64,000 nucleotides of DNA from Photobacterium rosenbergii (GTDB taxonomy: Bacteria; Pseudomonadota; Gammaproteobacteria; Enterobacterales; Vibrionaceae): positions 124,001-188,000 of the forward strand of contig NZ_PYMB01000006.1 in assembly GCF_003026455.1 (NCBI RefSeq), in the 5' to 3' direction. The stretch's first letter is position 1, and each line of letters begins with the position of its first letter. Both the position numbers and the translations under genes were made by a program. The notes under the pieces were generated by a model, which made no database searches, was not told the DNA's origin, and saw nothing but the letters and a program-made list of their open reading frames with translations. Below are positions 27,547 to 37,530 of this stretch, in pieces.

Positions 27547-28449
27547 ATGAATATCCGGGATCTCGAATATTTGGTGGCGCTGTCCGAGCACAAGCATTTC
27601 CGCAAAGCAGCAGAAGCTTGTTTTGTCAGCCAGCCGACCTTGAGCGGCCAGATCCGCAAACTGGAAGAAGAGCTGGGCGTTGCTTTACTAGAGCGTACCA
27701 GCCGCAAGGTACTTTTTACCGATGCCGGATTGGCACTGGTGGCGCAGGCGCAGAAAGTCTTGTTGGAGGTTAAGGTACTGACCGAGCTGGCCAGCGAGCA
27801 AGGCGGCAGTATGTCCGGGCCGCTGCATATTGGCTTTATCCCGACAGTTGGGCCTTACCTGTTGCCGCACATTATTCCCAAGATCAAAACCAACTTCCCG
27901 GAACTGGAGTTGTTCCTGCATGAAGCGCAAACCCACCAGCTGGTACAGCAACTGGAAGACGGTAAGTTGGATTGTATTATTTTGGCTGCTGTCAAAGAGA
28001 GTGAGCCGTTTATTGAGCTGTCTTTGTACCATGAGCCGATGGTACTGGCGGTGCCAGAAGATCATCAATGGTCTGAACTTCAGTCATTGCCGATGGACGA
28101 GTTGCACGGCCATACGCTGTTAATGCTTGGAGACGGGCACTGCCTACGCGATCAGGCGATGGGGTTCTGCTTTGCCGCAGGAGCTCAGGAGGACGGTAGT
28201 TTCAAGGCGACCAGTTTGGAAACCCTAAGAAATATGGTGGCAGCGGGTAGCGGGATCACATTGATGCCAAAGCTGGCCACGCCAAAAGAACACCGCCGGG
28301 ACGGGGTATGTTACATCTCTGCGGAAGATCCCGTGCCGAGCCGCTTAATTACCTTGGCATACCGTCCGGGGTCGCCGCTCAAAGGGCGTTATGAGAAGCT
28401 CGCGGAACTGATCCAGTCACATCTGGAAGAGCAGCTTCCTGTATCTTAA
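27547..28449 (+). CDS. oxyR: Hydrogen peroxide sensor OxyR
   Basis: LysR-type activator switched on by a disulfide. The 300-residue protein has the helix-turn-helix MNIRDLEYLVALSEHKHFRKAAEACFVSQPTLSGQIRKLE and the two redox cysteines in GDGHCLRDQAMGFCF near 199 and 208. A GTG codon precedes the ATG at 27547, but MNIRDLEYL is the family start. An OxyR site lies directly upstream and a peroxidase gene is divergent. Confidence 0.96.
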   Translation: MNIRDLEYLVALSEHKHFRKAAEACFVSQPTLSGQIRKLEEELGVALLERTSRKVLFTDAGLALVAQAQKVLLEVKVLTELASEQGGSMSGPLHIGFIPTVGPYLLPHIIPKIKTNFPELELFLHEAQTHQLVQQLEDGKLDCIILAAVKESEPFIELSLYHEPMVLAVPEDHQWSELQSLPMDELHGHTLLMLGDGHCLRDQAMGFCFAAGAQEDGSFKATSLETLRNMVAAGSGITLMPKLATPKEHRRDGVCYISAEDPVPSRLITLAYRPGSPLKGRYEKLAELIQSHLEEQLPVS

Positions 28450-28483
28450 GTCCGATACACGAAAGCTAAATGGTATAGATAAA

Positions 28484-28510
28484 AAAACAGAGCGCAGGGC
28501 GCTCTGTTTT
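28484..28510. terminator. Bidirectional terminator between oxyR and mrcA
   Basis: Perfect 12-bp stem AAAACAGAGCGC / GCGCTCTGTTTT with a 3-base loop, A-rich on the left and T-rich on the right, between convergent genes. Confidence 0.92.
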
Positions 28511-28531
28511 TGTTTGTGGCTTGGGGTTGCC

Positions 28532-31060
28532 CTAGAACAGCTCGTCAGAGCTATCTGATTCAAATATTCCCTCAGAGGCTGAATCACTGGCTGATTCAGT
28601 GGGTTCAGTGCCTTCTTCGAAGTACTCGAACATAGAGGTGTAATCGTTTTGGCTGCTGAGCTTACCACTATCGCGGTCGATACGGACTTGGATAATGTGC
28701 TCTGGCAGCTGCTTACGCTGGGCAGGGACATCTTCCAGTGCTTCTTTCATAAACTCGATCCATGCAGGCTGTGCTGTTTTCGCACCTGCTTCGGCGCCGG
28801 AGATCTGGTCCTTATCCTGGTTGTTATTCCATGCGGTACGGCCAAGGTTGCGGCTATGGTCATCAAAGCCAACCCAGGCTGTCGCTACGATCCCCGGAGC
28901 AAAACCAGAGTACCAAGCATCTTTTGAGTCATTGGTTGTCCCCGTTTTACCACCGACATCGCGGCGCTTGAGTACCTGGCCACGCCAGCCGGTTCCGTTC
29001 CAACCTGTGCCATGACGCCAGTCACCGCCACCCCAAATGTTGCTTTCTAGCATTTCACGTACCAAGAAAGCGTTTTGTTCTGAGATCACCTGTTGGGCGT
29101 AGTGAGGGCCCTGTTGCTGCGGCTCATCACCCAAACTCTCTTCGCTAATCGCAATATCGCTCAGGATTGGGTTTGAAGGTTGCTGCTGGGCAGTAAGACC
29201 TTGTTGCTGTTGGCACTCATCGTTGCACACTACGGTCGGATTAGACTGGTAAACCACGTTTCCATTTGGGTCTTCAACACGTTCGATGAAGTAAGGCTCC
29301 ACGTAGTAGCCACCGTTGGCAAAGACGGCAAAGCCCTGTGCCACTTCCAGCGGGGTCAGGCTACCGGCACCCAGTGCCAGAGGTTCTGCACGTGGTAGGT
29401 CTTTCTTCTTGAATCCGAAGCGGGTCAGGAAGTCGATGGTCTCGTCCAGACCAACATTTTGCAGTACGCGAACCGCCATGACGTTTTTCGACTGGGCTAG
29501 ACCGATACGCAAGCGGGTTGGGCCGTTATATGTAGGAGGAGAGTTCTTCGGACGCCATGCGGTACCCATACTCTGATCCCAACGGTTGATTGGTGCATCG
29601 TTGACCAAGCTAGCTAGTGTCATGCCGTTATCCAGCGCTGCCGAGTAGATAAATGGCTTAATTGCCGAGCCAACCTGGCGGATTGATTGGGTTGCACGGT
29701 TGAACTTGCTATGGACGAAGTTGAAACCACCGACCATCGCCTTCACCGCACCGTCTTGCGGCGAGACCGCGACAAATGCTGTGTTGGCGTCAGGGACTTG
29801 GCTCAGTACCCAGTGTTCGCCGCGCTGCTGAACCCAGATTTGCTGGCCTGCTGCAAGGATGTCACTGGCGGTCTTCGGTGCAGGCCCTTGGCGGTTGTCA
29901 GTAATGAACTTACGGGCCCACTTCATGCCATCCCACTCGAGGGTGTGCTGGTCGCCACCTTTTGCCTGCACTGCGGCTGACTTACCTTCCACTTTAATCA
30001 CGACTGCAGGGATAAGCTGGCCGTAAGTAGGTTGCTTGGCAAGGTGGTCGTTGATCTGCTCGCTTGACCACACCGCCTGATCTGGCTTCCAGAGTGTCTC
30101 TACTGCACCGCGGAAACCATGGCGCTGGTCATAGCCCAAAAGGTTGTCGATAGCGGCTTGCTGGGCTGCATTTTGCAGCTTTGGATCAACGGTAGTGAAG
30201 ACGCGCATACCTGAGGTGTAGGCATCCTCGCCGTAGCGGTTGATCATCCATGCACGGGCCTGCTCCGCGAAATATGGCGCGCTCAGCTCAATTTCGGCGG
30301 TGTGGTAACGGGCAACGACTGGCTCGGCACGCGCTTGGTCAAACTCGGCCTGGGTGATGTGGTTTTCGGCCAGCATACGGCCTAATACCACATTACGGCG
30401 CGCCGTTGCACGGCTGGCTGAGTAGAGTGGGTTCATGGTCGAAGGTGCTTTTGGCAGGCCGGCAATGACGGCAATTTCGCTCAGTGTTAGCTGGCTGACT
30501 TCCTTGCCGTAGTACACCTGTGCTGCAGCGCCGACACCGTAGGCACGGTAGCCTAAGTAAATCTTATTGAGGTAAAGCTCAAGGATTTCATCCTTGGTCA
30601 ACAGCTGCTCGATATGGATGGCGATAAAAATCTCTTTGATTTTACGCATGATCTTCTTCTCGTTGGTGAGGAAGAAGTTACGCGCAAGCTGCTGGGTGAT
30701 CGTACTTGCCCCTTGCTTGGCTGAGCCAGACGTTGCTACGACAAAGGCAGCACGGGCAATACCGATAGGGTCGATCCCCGGGTGGTCGTAGTAGCGACTG
30801 TCTTCAGTCGCCAGGACCGCATTGATCATTTGCGGCGGAATTTCATCAAGCGTCAGTGGGATGCGGCGTTGCTCACCAAACTGGGAGATCAATTTACCAT
30901 CAGCACTGAAAACCTGCATAGGTGTCTGTAATTCAACATTTTTCAATGTGGCAACATCAGGCAACTCTGGCTTTACATAAAGGTAAAAGCCAAAAATTGT
31001 AGTGACTCCAAGAATTATGCAAACAATTGCAAGTATGAGTAATCGCTTTATGAACTTCAC
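28532..31060 (-). CDS. mrcA: Penicillin-binding protein 1A
   Basis: Bifunctional peptidoglycan synthase: inner-membrane anchor (about 5-27), glycosyltransferase domain (catalytic Glu in ATEDSRYYDHPGID near 82; QGASTITQQLARNFFL), and transpeptidase domain (SAIK near 464, SKN near 523, KTGT near 704). I place the start at GTG 31060 (VKFIKRLLILA), matching other PBP1A N-termini, giving 842 residues; the in-frame ATG at 31108 adds 16 residues of non-homologous sequence. The C-terminal tail is acidic and Ser/Glu-rich. It is divergent from pilM as in other gammaproteobacteria. Confidence 0.95.
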   Translation of the reverse strand: MKFIKRLLILAIVCIILGVTTIFGFYLYVKPELPDVATLKNVELQTPMQVFSADGKLISQFGEQRRIPLTLDEIPPQMINAVLATEDSRYYDHPGIDPIGIARAAFVVATSGSAKQGASTITQQLARNFFLTNEKKIMRKIKEIFIAIHIEQLLTKDEILELYLNKIYLGYRAYGVGAAAQVYYGKEVSQLTLSEIAVIAGLPKAPSTMNPLYSASRATARRNVVLGRMLAENHITQAEFDQARAEPVVARYHTAEIELSAPYFAEQARAWMINRYGEDAYTSGMRVFTTVDPKLQNAAQQAAIDNLLGYDQRHGFRGAVETLWKPDQAVWSSEQINDHLAKQPTYGQLIPAVVIKVEGKSAAVQAKGGDQHTLEWDGMKWARKFITDNRQGPAPKTASDILAAGQQIWVQQRGEHWVLSQVPDANTAFVAVSPQDGAVKAMVGGFNFVHSKFNRATQSIRQVGSAIKPFIYSAALDNGMTLASLVNDAPINRWDQSMGTAWRPKNSPPTYNGPTRLRIGLAQSKNVMAVRVLQNVGLDETIDFLTRFGFKKKDLPRAEPLALGAGSLTPLEVAQGFAVFANGGYYVEPYFIERVEDPNGNVVYQSNPTVVCNDECQQQQGLTAQQQPSNPILSDIAISEESLGDEPQQQGPHYAQQVISEQNAFLVREMLESNIWGGGDWRHGTGWNGTGWRGQVLKRRDVGGKTGTTNDSKDAWYSGFAPGIVATAWVGFDDHSRNLGRTAWNNNQDKDQISGAEAGAKTAQPAWIEFMKEALEDVPAQRKQLPEHIIQVRIDRDSGKLSSQNDYTSMFEYFEEGTEPTESASDSASEGIFESDSSDELF

Positions 31061-31210
31061 TTGAGATTTCCCGTTACACCAGCATTCACGCGTTTCATCA
31101 GTTTCCACTAGTAGTATAAAGGTAACTCGAGGAAATTTAACACTAAATTGCTGGTGTTTGTTTTAAATAAGTAATTTGCTTTTCTGTCTAAAAAGGGAGC
31201 ATAGCACGGT

Positions 31211-32233
31211 ATGTTTCGGAACCCACTAACTATTGGGATTGATATCGGCCATCACAGCATTAAAGCGGTAGTGCTGAGGCAGAAAAAAACAGAGCTTGAG
31301 CTAGTTGCTTTCTCCGAAGTGGGATTACGCGCCCCAGTATTAAATAAGCAGAATAGCGTAATCAGCCCTGCTTTGTTGTCAGCCGTGCGTAAATTAAAAA
31401 AAAGCCTGCCGTTCGGGGCCCGTAAAGTGGTGATGGCGCTACCTGATAACGCAATTATCAGTAAGGTGATTCAGCTTGATAGCAACCTCACTGAAGAAGA
31501 ATCACTTTTTGCCGTAGAGCAGGCTATTAGTGCCTCATCACCGTTTCCTATCGAAGAACTCCGGCTGGACTTTTTTCCGATGGCAGGTGGCTTGTTCCCA
31601 GAACATTTGAGCGAGTCGAGCCAAACTCATCCTGTTCAAGTCTATGCCGCTCGCAAGGAGACCATCGACAGCCGGGTTGAAGTGATGCGCCAAGCCCGTT
31701 TCGAGCCAGAAATCATGGAGTTGCAGACCCATGCCTTGGTTTGGCTCGAGCACTATCAAGCTAAACGACAAGGCCGCGAAGGGAACTGGGGGATTGTCGA
31801 TATTGGTGAGAAAGCGACCGCAATAGGGATCCAAAGCCCGGCAGGAACGGTTTATCGCCGAGAAATGTCGTTTGGCAGTGAAGTGCTGTCCGGTTCTGAG
31901 CTTGTCGCGGGTGAGGAGCCTTTCTTTACGGGAGGCATTAGCGACAAAGCTGAGCAATTTACTAAGCAATTGGCTGATCAGCTAAAGCGCCAGTTACAGC
32001 TGTACAGTACGACTTATCCGCGTACCCCCTTACAGGGCGTTTGGTTGTGTGGTGTTGGTATGGAATATGTTGCCGAGGAAATGTTGGCAAGGATGCTATC
32101 GGTTTCGGTGCAAAAGATACAGCCATTGGCTGGTTTTCGCCGCTCTGCCAAATTGGATTTGGCTTTGGAAGGGCAATCTTTTGGACAGTTTTCGATTGCT
32201 GCTGGTTTGGCGATTCGGGGTTGTAGCAAATGA
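31211..32233 (+). CDS. pilM: Type IV pilus assembly protein PilM
   Basis: Cytoplasmic actin-like protein (340 residues) that joins the pilus inner-membrane platform to the assembly ATPase through PilN. The N-terminus TIGIDIGHHSIKAVVLR is the FtsA/PilM-type nucleotide fold phosphate loop. First of five genes that overlap or nearly abut; its stop overlaps the pilN start (ATGA). In V. cholerae this operon serves the chitin-induced DNA-uptake pilus; the same role here is inference. Confidence 0.94.
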   Translation: MFRNPLTIGIDIGHHSIKAVVLRQKKTELELVAFSEVGLRAPVLNKQNSVISPALLSAVRKLKKSLPFGARKVVMALPDNAIISKVIQLDSNLTEEESLFAVEQAISASSPFPIEELRLDFFPMAGGLFPEHLSESSQTHPVQVYAARKETIDSRVEVMRQARFEPEIMELQTHALVWLEHYQAKRQGREGNWGIVDIGEKATAIGIQSPAGTVYRREMSFGSEVLSGSELVAGEEPFFTGGISDKAEQFTKQLADQLKRQLQLYSTTYPRTPLQGVWLCGVGMEYVAEEMLARMLSVSVQKIQPLAGFRRSAKLDLALEGQSFGQFSIAAGLAIRGCSK

Positions 32234-32799
32234 TAGCGAAGGTCAATTTATTACCGTGGCGGGAACAAAGCCAAAAGCGTTATAGGCAACGATTTGGATT
32301 GATGCTTGGGGGGGCGGTGCTGACAGGAGGGCTACTTTTAGGCCTAAGCTACTGGTTGTTCGATGGCCAGATAGATCTGCAGAAACAGCGTAATAACCGG
32401 ATAAAGCAGGAAATTACCGTGTTGGAAACCAAGTTATCTTTGTTGCCAGAGATGGATGCCCAGCGTGATGCTTTGCTTAAACGGTTATCAGTGATTACGG
32501 ACATCCAGAAAGGCCGTAACCATATCACCCGGTTGCTGAGCGTGTTACCCGGTTTGGTGCCCCAAGGCGTCTATCTTGAAGAGATTACGCTGACAGGAAG
32601 CCGGGTCAAGTTCAGTGGTCAGGGGGAGTCCAATGGTCACTTGGCAACCTTGTTGGCCAATGCTGAACAGTCCGAATGGGTGAATGATGTAACTATGCAC
32701 TCGATAGTACGTGCTAACGAGAAGCAGGCGCTTATCCGTTTTAATGCATCCTTTGTGTTGGTTTCAGAACCTCTGACTGGGAGCGAGGAGGGAGAATGA
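32230..32799 (+). CDS. pilN: Type IV pilus assembly protein PilN
   Basis: Bitopic inner-membrane protein (189 residues). The N-terminal cytoplasmic INLLPWREQSQKRYRQRF is the conserved PilM-binding INLLP peptide; a membrane helix lies near 26-45, followed by coiled coil and a periplasmic ferredoxin-like domain. It pairs with PilO. Start overlaps pilM by 4 bases, and the stop overlaps pilO by 4. Confidence 0.94.
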   Translation: MIAKVNLLPWREQSQKRYRQRFGLMLGGAVLTGGLLLGLSYWLFDGQIDLQKQRNNRIKQEITVLETKLSLLPEMDAQRDALLKRLSVITDIQKGRNHITRLLSVLPGLVPQGVYLEEITLTGSRVKFSGQGESNGHLATLLANAEQSEWVNDVTMHSIVRANEKQALIRFNASFVLVSEPLTGSEEGE

Positions 32800-33386
32800 T
32801 TGATTGGCAAGATCTAGAACTTGACGAAATGCCAGACTGGCCGTTGCCTGCTCAGTTGCTTGTAACCTTGGTCGTTGCCTGCTTGATCATGGCTGCGGGC
32901 TATTGGTATTGGACTTCTTCTCAGCTCGATACCTTAGATCACCTTAAGTCTCAAGAGCATGAGTTGCGCCAGCAGTTGATCCGGCGAGCTAGCCAGGTTG
33001 CGGCATTGCCGAAGGTCCGTGAACAGGTGGAGATGCTTCAAGAACGCTACCATCAGGTGGTGGAGCAGCTACCTGAAGAAGATGAGCTATCTAGCTTATT
33101 AGCCAGCGTCAATGATATTGGAGTGAGTAATGGGCTTGAGTTCCATCGTATTGAGTGGGCCGCGCGGATTGAGCACCCTTTATATTTCGAGTTGCCGCTG
33201 AATATCAATGTTCAAGGCCATTATGAAGATATCGGCCGTTTTGCTGCCGATATTGCCCGATTACCTCGAATCGTATCACTGAAAGATATCGACTTGCGCT
33301 GGAGCCAACCCCAGCAAGAGTTGCTGCAGCTCAAGGTATCAGCCACAACTTATCGCTTCAAGGCGCCGGCCGGGGAGGGACGATGA
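32796..33386 (+). CDS. pilO: Type IV pilus assembly protein PilO
   Basis: Inner-membrane alignment protein (196 residues) with a short acidic cytoplasmic N-terminus (DWQDLELDEMPDWP), one membrane helix near 25-45, coiled coil (LKSQEHELRQQLIRRASQ) and a C-terminal periplasmic domain with GHYEDIGRFAADIARLPRIVSL. It dimerises with PilN and contacts PilP. Overlaps both neighbours by 4 bases, so translation is coupled. Confidence 0.94.
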   Translation: MIDWQDLELDEMPDWPLPAQLLVTLVVACLIMAAGYWYWTSSQLDTLDHLKSQEHELRQQLIRRASQVAALPKVREQVEMLQERYHQVVEQLPEEDELSSLLASVNDIGVSNGLEFHRIEWAARIEHPLYFELPLNINVQGHYEDIGRFAADIARLPRIVSLKDIDLRWSQPQQELLQLKVSATTYRFKAPAGEGR

Positions 33387-33913
33387 AAGATAGAAGTAAA
33401 TCATTTCTTGGTTTAGGGCTATGGCTGGGGTTGATGGGGTGTCACGCCAATGATAGCCCGGTCGAACAGTTTATTGAGCAAACATACCAACAGACGGTGG
33501 CCGACGTCGAGCCTTTGGATGAGCAGCCGATTTTTCAGGCGGAAGTCTTCGTTATGAGCAGTGAGCGGGTACCTTTTCAACATCCTAAGCCAGAGTCGCC
33601 TTTGCCTGAGCCGGATGGCGGTAAGTTATGTTGGCAACCTGAACTAAGAAAACGCAGCTCGTTACTAGAAAGCTTTACATTGGAGGAGCTAAGTATGCGT
33701 GGTGTCATTGGTGGTACTGGCAAGGAGTGGGCCTTGATATATACCCCCGAGGGTGCTTTAGCCAAGGTACGAGAAGGGAGCTATATCGGCCGGAACCATG
33801 GCCGGGTGACGAGTGTGAGTGCAAGTGAGATTGCGGTTGAACAAATTATGCCGGATGGGGAAGGCTGCTGGCTGAAGCTCCCAACAACATTGAAATTGGC
33901 GTCGCTAAAATAG
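33383..33913 (+). CDS. pilP: Type IV pilus lipoprotein PilP
   Basis: Inner-membrane lipoprotein linking PilNO to the PilQ secretin. The 176 residues start with a signal peptide and lipobox LMGC (Cys about residue 23), then a flexible Pro-rich linker and a beta domain (LEELSMRGVIGGTGKEWALIYTPEGALAKVREGSYIGRNHG), the family core. Starts inside the pilO stop; pilQ follows after 10 bases. Confidence 0.93.
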   Translation: MKDRSKSFLGLGLWLGLMGCHANDSPVEQFIEQTYQQTVADVEPLDEQPIFQAEVFVMSSERVPFQHPKPESPLPEPDGGKLCWQPELRKRSSLLESFTLEELSMRGVIGGTGKEWALIYTPEGALAKVREGSYIGRNHGRVTSVSASEIAVEQIMPDGEGCWLKLPTTLKLASLK

Positions 33914-33923
33914 CAGAGTAGAG

Positions 33924-35684
33924 ATGGAACAAATGACAAGGAACAGCTTGCAAGCCCTGCTGACAATATGGGCGAAGAAAGTGCTACGAAGGGGTAGTGG
34001 GCTATTGCTGGTGGGGTATGTGCTGCTATTTAGCGATACTTTGATTGCTAGCCAATACAATCAGATCAGCAGTATTGATTTCTCCCGCAATGCCCAAGGG
34101 GGCGGGGTGCTGGTGGTGACACTGTCCGGCGGCGAGTTTGAGGTTGGGGCAAGGCGCTTGGATAAACAGTTGGTACTTGAGTTGCCACAGACTGAGCTGC
34201 CTCAAGAGTTGGTCTATATACTTGATGTCGGAGATTTTGGTACACCAGTGTTGTCGGTTGAGACGTTTAGTTATGAGCGCGGAAGCCGGTTAGTATTATC
34301 TGTACATGGGGATTACAGCTATGACTATACGACCCGAGATGAAACTGGGGCACCGAAGCTATCGGTAACGGTGCAGCCGGCTTTAGTGGCGACGGGTGGA
34401 CAGCCTCATAACAAAGGGGTGAGCTATGACAGCAAGCCTATTTCAATTAACTTCCAGGATGTTCCTGTCCGTAATGTCTTGCAATTGATCGCTGAATATA
34501 ATGATTTCAATTTGGTGGTATCTGATTCAGTGCAAGGGAATCTTACTTTGCGTTTGGATAAAGTGCCTTGGCAGCAGGTGCTAGATATTATTCTCCGTGC
34601 CAAAGGGTTGGATAAGCGAGAGCAAGGGGAAGTATTAATGATTGCCCCGAAGGAAGAGCTTGACCGTAGTGAGCAACAGGTTATGGAGTCCAAACGCAAA
34701 GCCGAAGAGCTTGCTTCGCTGCGCTCTGAGATTTTCAAGATTAACTATGCCAATGCGCTTGAACTTGGTGGTTTGCTGCAGGGGACGGATGACGGTATTA
34801 GCATGTTATCAGCCCGAGGCTCTTTGCATATTGACGAGCGGACCAACTCCCTAATCATCAATGATATTCCCGATAGTTTGGCGAATATTCGCGATATTGT
34901 TGCAGCCTTAGATATCCCCGTGCAGCAGGTGGAGATAGAAGCTCGCATAGTAACGGTCAATGAAGGGGATGTGGATGAGCTCGGGGTGCGCTGGGGGCTA
35001 CTGAACTCCAATGGCAGTACCACGGTAGGGGGCTCAATTGAAAGTAACCTGGGGTCGGCAGGCCTGTTGGAGATAGATGATAGTAAGGCGGTCGAGAATT
35101 TCCTCAATGTTAATCTCGGGGCAACCAAACCCGGGGCGTCGAGTATTGCTTTCCAAGTGGCAAAAGTGGGCGATATCCTGCTGGATTTGGAGTTGTCGGC
35201 ACTGCAATCAGAACAAAAGGCTGAAATCATCTCTAGCCCAAGGTTGATGACCACCAACAAGAAAACGGCCTATATCGAACAAGGTACCGAAATCCCCTAC
35301 TTAGAAGCCGCTTCCAGCGGCGCTGTCTCAGTGAGCTTTAAAAAAGCGGTGTTAAGCCTGATGGTAACCCCGCAAATTACATCGGACGGTAATTTGGTAC
35401 TGGACTTGATTGTGACTCAGGATAAAAGAGGTGATGTCGTTCAGACAGGAACCGGTGAGGCCGTGGCTATTGATACGCAGCGCATAGGCACCCAGGTGTT
35501 GGTTGCCAATGGAGAGACGGTCGTGCTTGGCGGGATCTATCAGCACTCAATTAATAATGCGGAGCGCAAAGTGCCGCTGTTAGGGGATCTACCGGTGTTG
35601 GGAGCATTGTTTCGGCACAAGTTAGAGGAGTTAGGCAAAAGGGAATTACTGATTTTTGTCACACCCAAAATCGTCTATCAATGA
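33924..35684 (+). CDS. pilQ: Type IV pilus secretin PilQ
   Basis: Outer-membrane pore for the pilus. The 586 residues have an N-terminal signal segment (about 26-43), an AMIN domain (about 50-150), a secretin/TonB short N-terminal domain (INFQDVPVRNVLQLIAEYNDFNLVV near 173-197), a secretin N1-type repeat (FKINYANALELGGLL) and the C-terminal secretin barrel ending VPLLGDLPVLGALFRHK ... ELLIFVTPKIV. It has one AMIN domain; some relatives have two or three. A second ATG is 9 bases downstream. Confidence 0.94.
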   Translation: MEQMTRNSLQALLTIWAKKVLRRGSGLLLVGYVLLFSDTLIASQYNQISSIDFSRNAQGGGVLVVTLSGGEFEVGARRLDKQLVLELPQTELPQELVYILDVGDFGTPVLSVETFSYERGSRLVLSVHGDYSYDYTTRDETGAPKLSVTVQPALVATGGQPHNKGVSYDSKPISINFQDVPVRNVLQLIAEYNDFNLVVSDSVQGNLTLRLDKVPWQQVLDIILRAKGLDKREQGEVLMIAPKEELDRSEQQVMESKRKAEELASLRSEIFKINYANALELGGLLQGTDDGISMLSARGSLHIDERTNSLIINDIPDSLANIRDIVAALDIPVQQVEIEARIVTVNEGDVDELGVRWGLLNSNGSTTVGGSIESNLGSAGLLEIDDSKAVENFLNVNLGATKPGASSIAFQVAKVGDILLDLELSALQSEQKAEIISSPRLMTTNKKTAYIEQGTEIPYLEAASSGAVSVSFKKAVLSLMVTPQITSDGNLVLDLIVTQDKRGDVVQTGTGEAVAIDTQRIGTQVLVANGETVVLGGIYQHSINNAERKVPLLGDLPVLGALFRHKLEELGKRELLIFVTPKIVYQ

Positions 35685-35700
35685 TCTGTTTTTTCAGGGG

Positions 35701-35723
35701 GCTGGGACAATAATCGTCCCAGC
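35701..35723 (+). other. Perfect hairpin between pilQ and aroK
   Basis: GCTGGGAC / GTCCCAGC with a 7-base loop, 16 bases after pilQ. It lacks a T run downstream, so it is not a clear intrinsic terminator. It may protect the 3' end of the pil message or act with Rho. Confidence 0.5.
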
Positions 35724-35896
35724 ATTGCGCCAGAACTGAATAAATCGCCACCTAGCTATTGCCAACAGCCGCCTTGTCCTGAGATAATTTTCGATCTTAT
35801 CACGAATTAAATGTGAGGAAGTTGGCGCCTCGGGCTTGATTTATCGAAGCCTGCGGGCGGTGTCGTTTTATTAACCGCGCGTAAATATTGCTAAAA

Positions 35897-36415
35897 ATGG
35901 CTGAAAAACGAAATATTTTCCTGGTCGGCCCAATGGGTGCCGGCAAAAGTACTATCGGTAGACACCTTGCACAGCAGCTGCATATGGAGTTCTTTGATTC
36001 AGATACAGAGATCGAAGATCGTACCGGTGCTGATATTAGCTGGGTATTCGATGTTGAAGGTGAAGACGGTTTCCGTATTCGTGAAGAAAACGTGATTGAC
36101 GATCTCACCCAGAAGCAGGGTATTGTACTAGCGACGGGTGGCGGCTCTGTGAAGAGCAAAGAAAGCCGTAACCGTCTGTCTGCTCGTGGCATTGTGGTAT
36201 ACCTTGAAACCACTATCGAGAAGCAGCTGGCACGTACACAGCGCGATAAAAAGCGTCCACTACTGCAAACGGATACCCCTCGTGAAGTGTTGGAATCACT
36301 TGCAGGCGAGCGCAATCCATTGTATGAAGAAGTAGCAGACTATGTGGTTCGTACTGATGATCAGAGTGCCAAGGTCGTTGCTAACCAAATCATCAAAATG
36401 CTAGAAGAGCGCTAA
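35897..36415 (+). CDS. aroK: Shikimate kinase I
   Basis: Phosphorylates shikimate in the aromatic pathway. The 172-residue P-loop kinase has [13 protein letters not shown] (Walker A near 11-19), the substrate [14 protein letters not shown] and the lid [12 protein letters not shown]. Start ATG 35897 ([11 protein letters not shown]) as in E. coli; an in-frame TTG at 35888 is ignored. The aroK-aroB-damX-dam-rpe-gph-trpS order is the classic E. coli dam operon. Confidence 0.96.
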   Translation: MAEKRNIFLVGPMGAGKSTIGRHLAQQLHMEFFDSDTEIEDRTGADISWVFDVEGEDGFRIREENVIDDLTQKQGIVLATGGGSVKSKESRNRLSARGIVVYLETTIEKQLARTQRDKKRPLLQTDTPREVLESLAGERNPLYEEVADYVVRTDDQSAKVVANQIIKMLEER

Positions 36416-36435
36416 TCAATAAAAGAGAGCTGGCC

Positions 36436-37515
36436 ATGGAACGGATCAACGTCAATCTTGGTGACAGAAGTTACCCAATCTCAATCGGCGCCGAGTTATT
36501 CGATAACCCGGCGTTGTTTTCCTCTGCCATCCCGGCAGGCCGACGCGTTGTTGTGGTCAGTAATGAAACGGTAGCCCCGCTGTATGCCGAGCAAATCATC
36601 GGGACTATCCGTTCGCTGCAATGCGAAGTTGCCTTGCTGTCACTGCCTGATGGCGAGCAATACAAGACACTAGATACCTTCAACCAAATCATGTCCTTCC
36701 TGCTAGAAGGCAACTATGGCCGAGATGTGGTCCTTGTTGCTTTGGGCGGAGGGGTCATTGGTGATGTTGTTGGTTTTGCTGCTGCCTGTTTCCAGCGCGG
36801 TGTGGATTTCGTGCAAGTTCCGACCACCTTGTTGGCGCAGGTCGACTCCTCAGTCGGGGGCAAGACGGCTGTCAACCACCCGATGGGCAAGAATATGGTT
36901 GGCGCGTTCTATCAGCCGAAAGCGGTTGTGATCGATAACCATTGCCTAGGAACATTGCCTGCACGTGAGTTTGCGGCCGGTATGGCTGAAGTGATCAAGT
37001 ACGGTATTATTGCCGATGGCGATTTCTTTGTCTGGCTGGAGCAAAATATCGAGAAGCTGCAAGCTCTTGATAATGACGCATTGAGTTATGCGATTGGCCG
37101 CTGCTGCCAGATCAAAGCCGATGTGGTTGCTGCTGATGAGAAAGAGTCAGGGGTAAGGGCACTGCTTAATCTGGGTCACACCTTTGGCCATGCGATTGAA
37201 GCTGAAATGGGCTACGGCAATTGGCTTCATGGCGAGGCGGTTGCTGCTGGTACTGTCCAGGCGGCACGTACTGCACAACTACAGGGACTGATTGGCCCTG
37301 AAGAAGTTGATCGTATTATTCGCTTATTGGAAAAAGCCAACCTACCGGTCCACGGTCCGGAGGGGATGGATTTTGACGCTTATATGAAACATATGATGCG
37401 TGACAAGAAGGTACTTTCAGGCCAGCTTCGCTTGATTTTACCAACCGGTATTGGCAGCGCAGAAGTTGTCGCTGGTGTACCGGAAGATGTACTGCGCCAA
37501 GCGGTACAAGCCTGA
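36436..37515 (+). CDS. aroB: 3-dehydroquinate synthase
   Basis: NAD- and metal-dependent enzyme for the second step of the shikimate pathway. The 359-residue product shows the NAD loop [16 protein letters not shown] near 101-116, [19 protein letters not shown] near 134-152, and metal ligands in [12 protein letters not shown] near 241-252. Start ATG with AGAG upstream; 20 bases after aroK, in the same operon. Confidence 0.96.
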   Translation: MERINVNLGDRSYPISIGAELFDNPALFSSAIPAGRRVVVVSNETVAPLYAEQIIGTIRSLQCEVALLSLPDGEQYKTLDTFNQIMSFLLEGNYGRDVVLVALGGGVIGDVVGFAAACFQRGVDFVQVPTTLLAQVDSSVGGKTAVNHPMGKNMVGAFYQPKAVVIDNHCLGTLPAREFAAGMAEVIKYGIIADGDFFVWLEQNIEKLQALDNDALSYAIGRCCQIKADVVAADEKESGVRALLNLGHTFGHAIEAEMGYGNWLHGEAVAAGTVQAARTAQLQGLIGPEEVDRIIRLLEKANLPVHGPEGMDFDAYMKHMMRDKKVLSGQLRLILPTGIGSAEVVAGVPEDVLRQAVQA

Positions 37516-37530
37516 TTCTGTAGGTTGCCT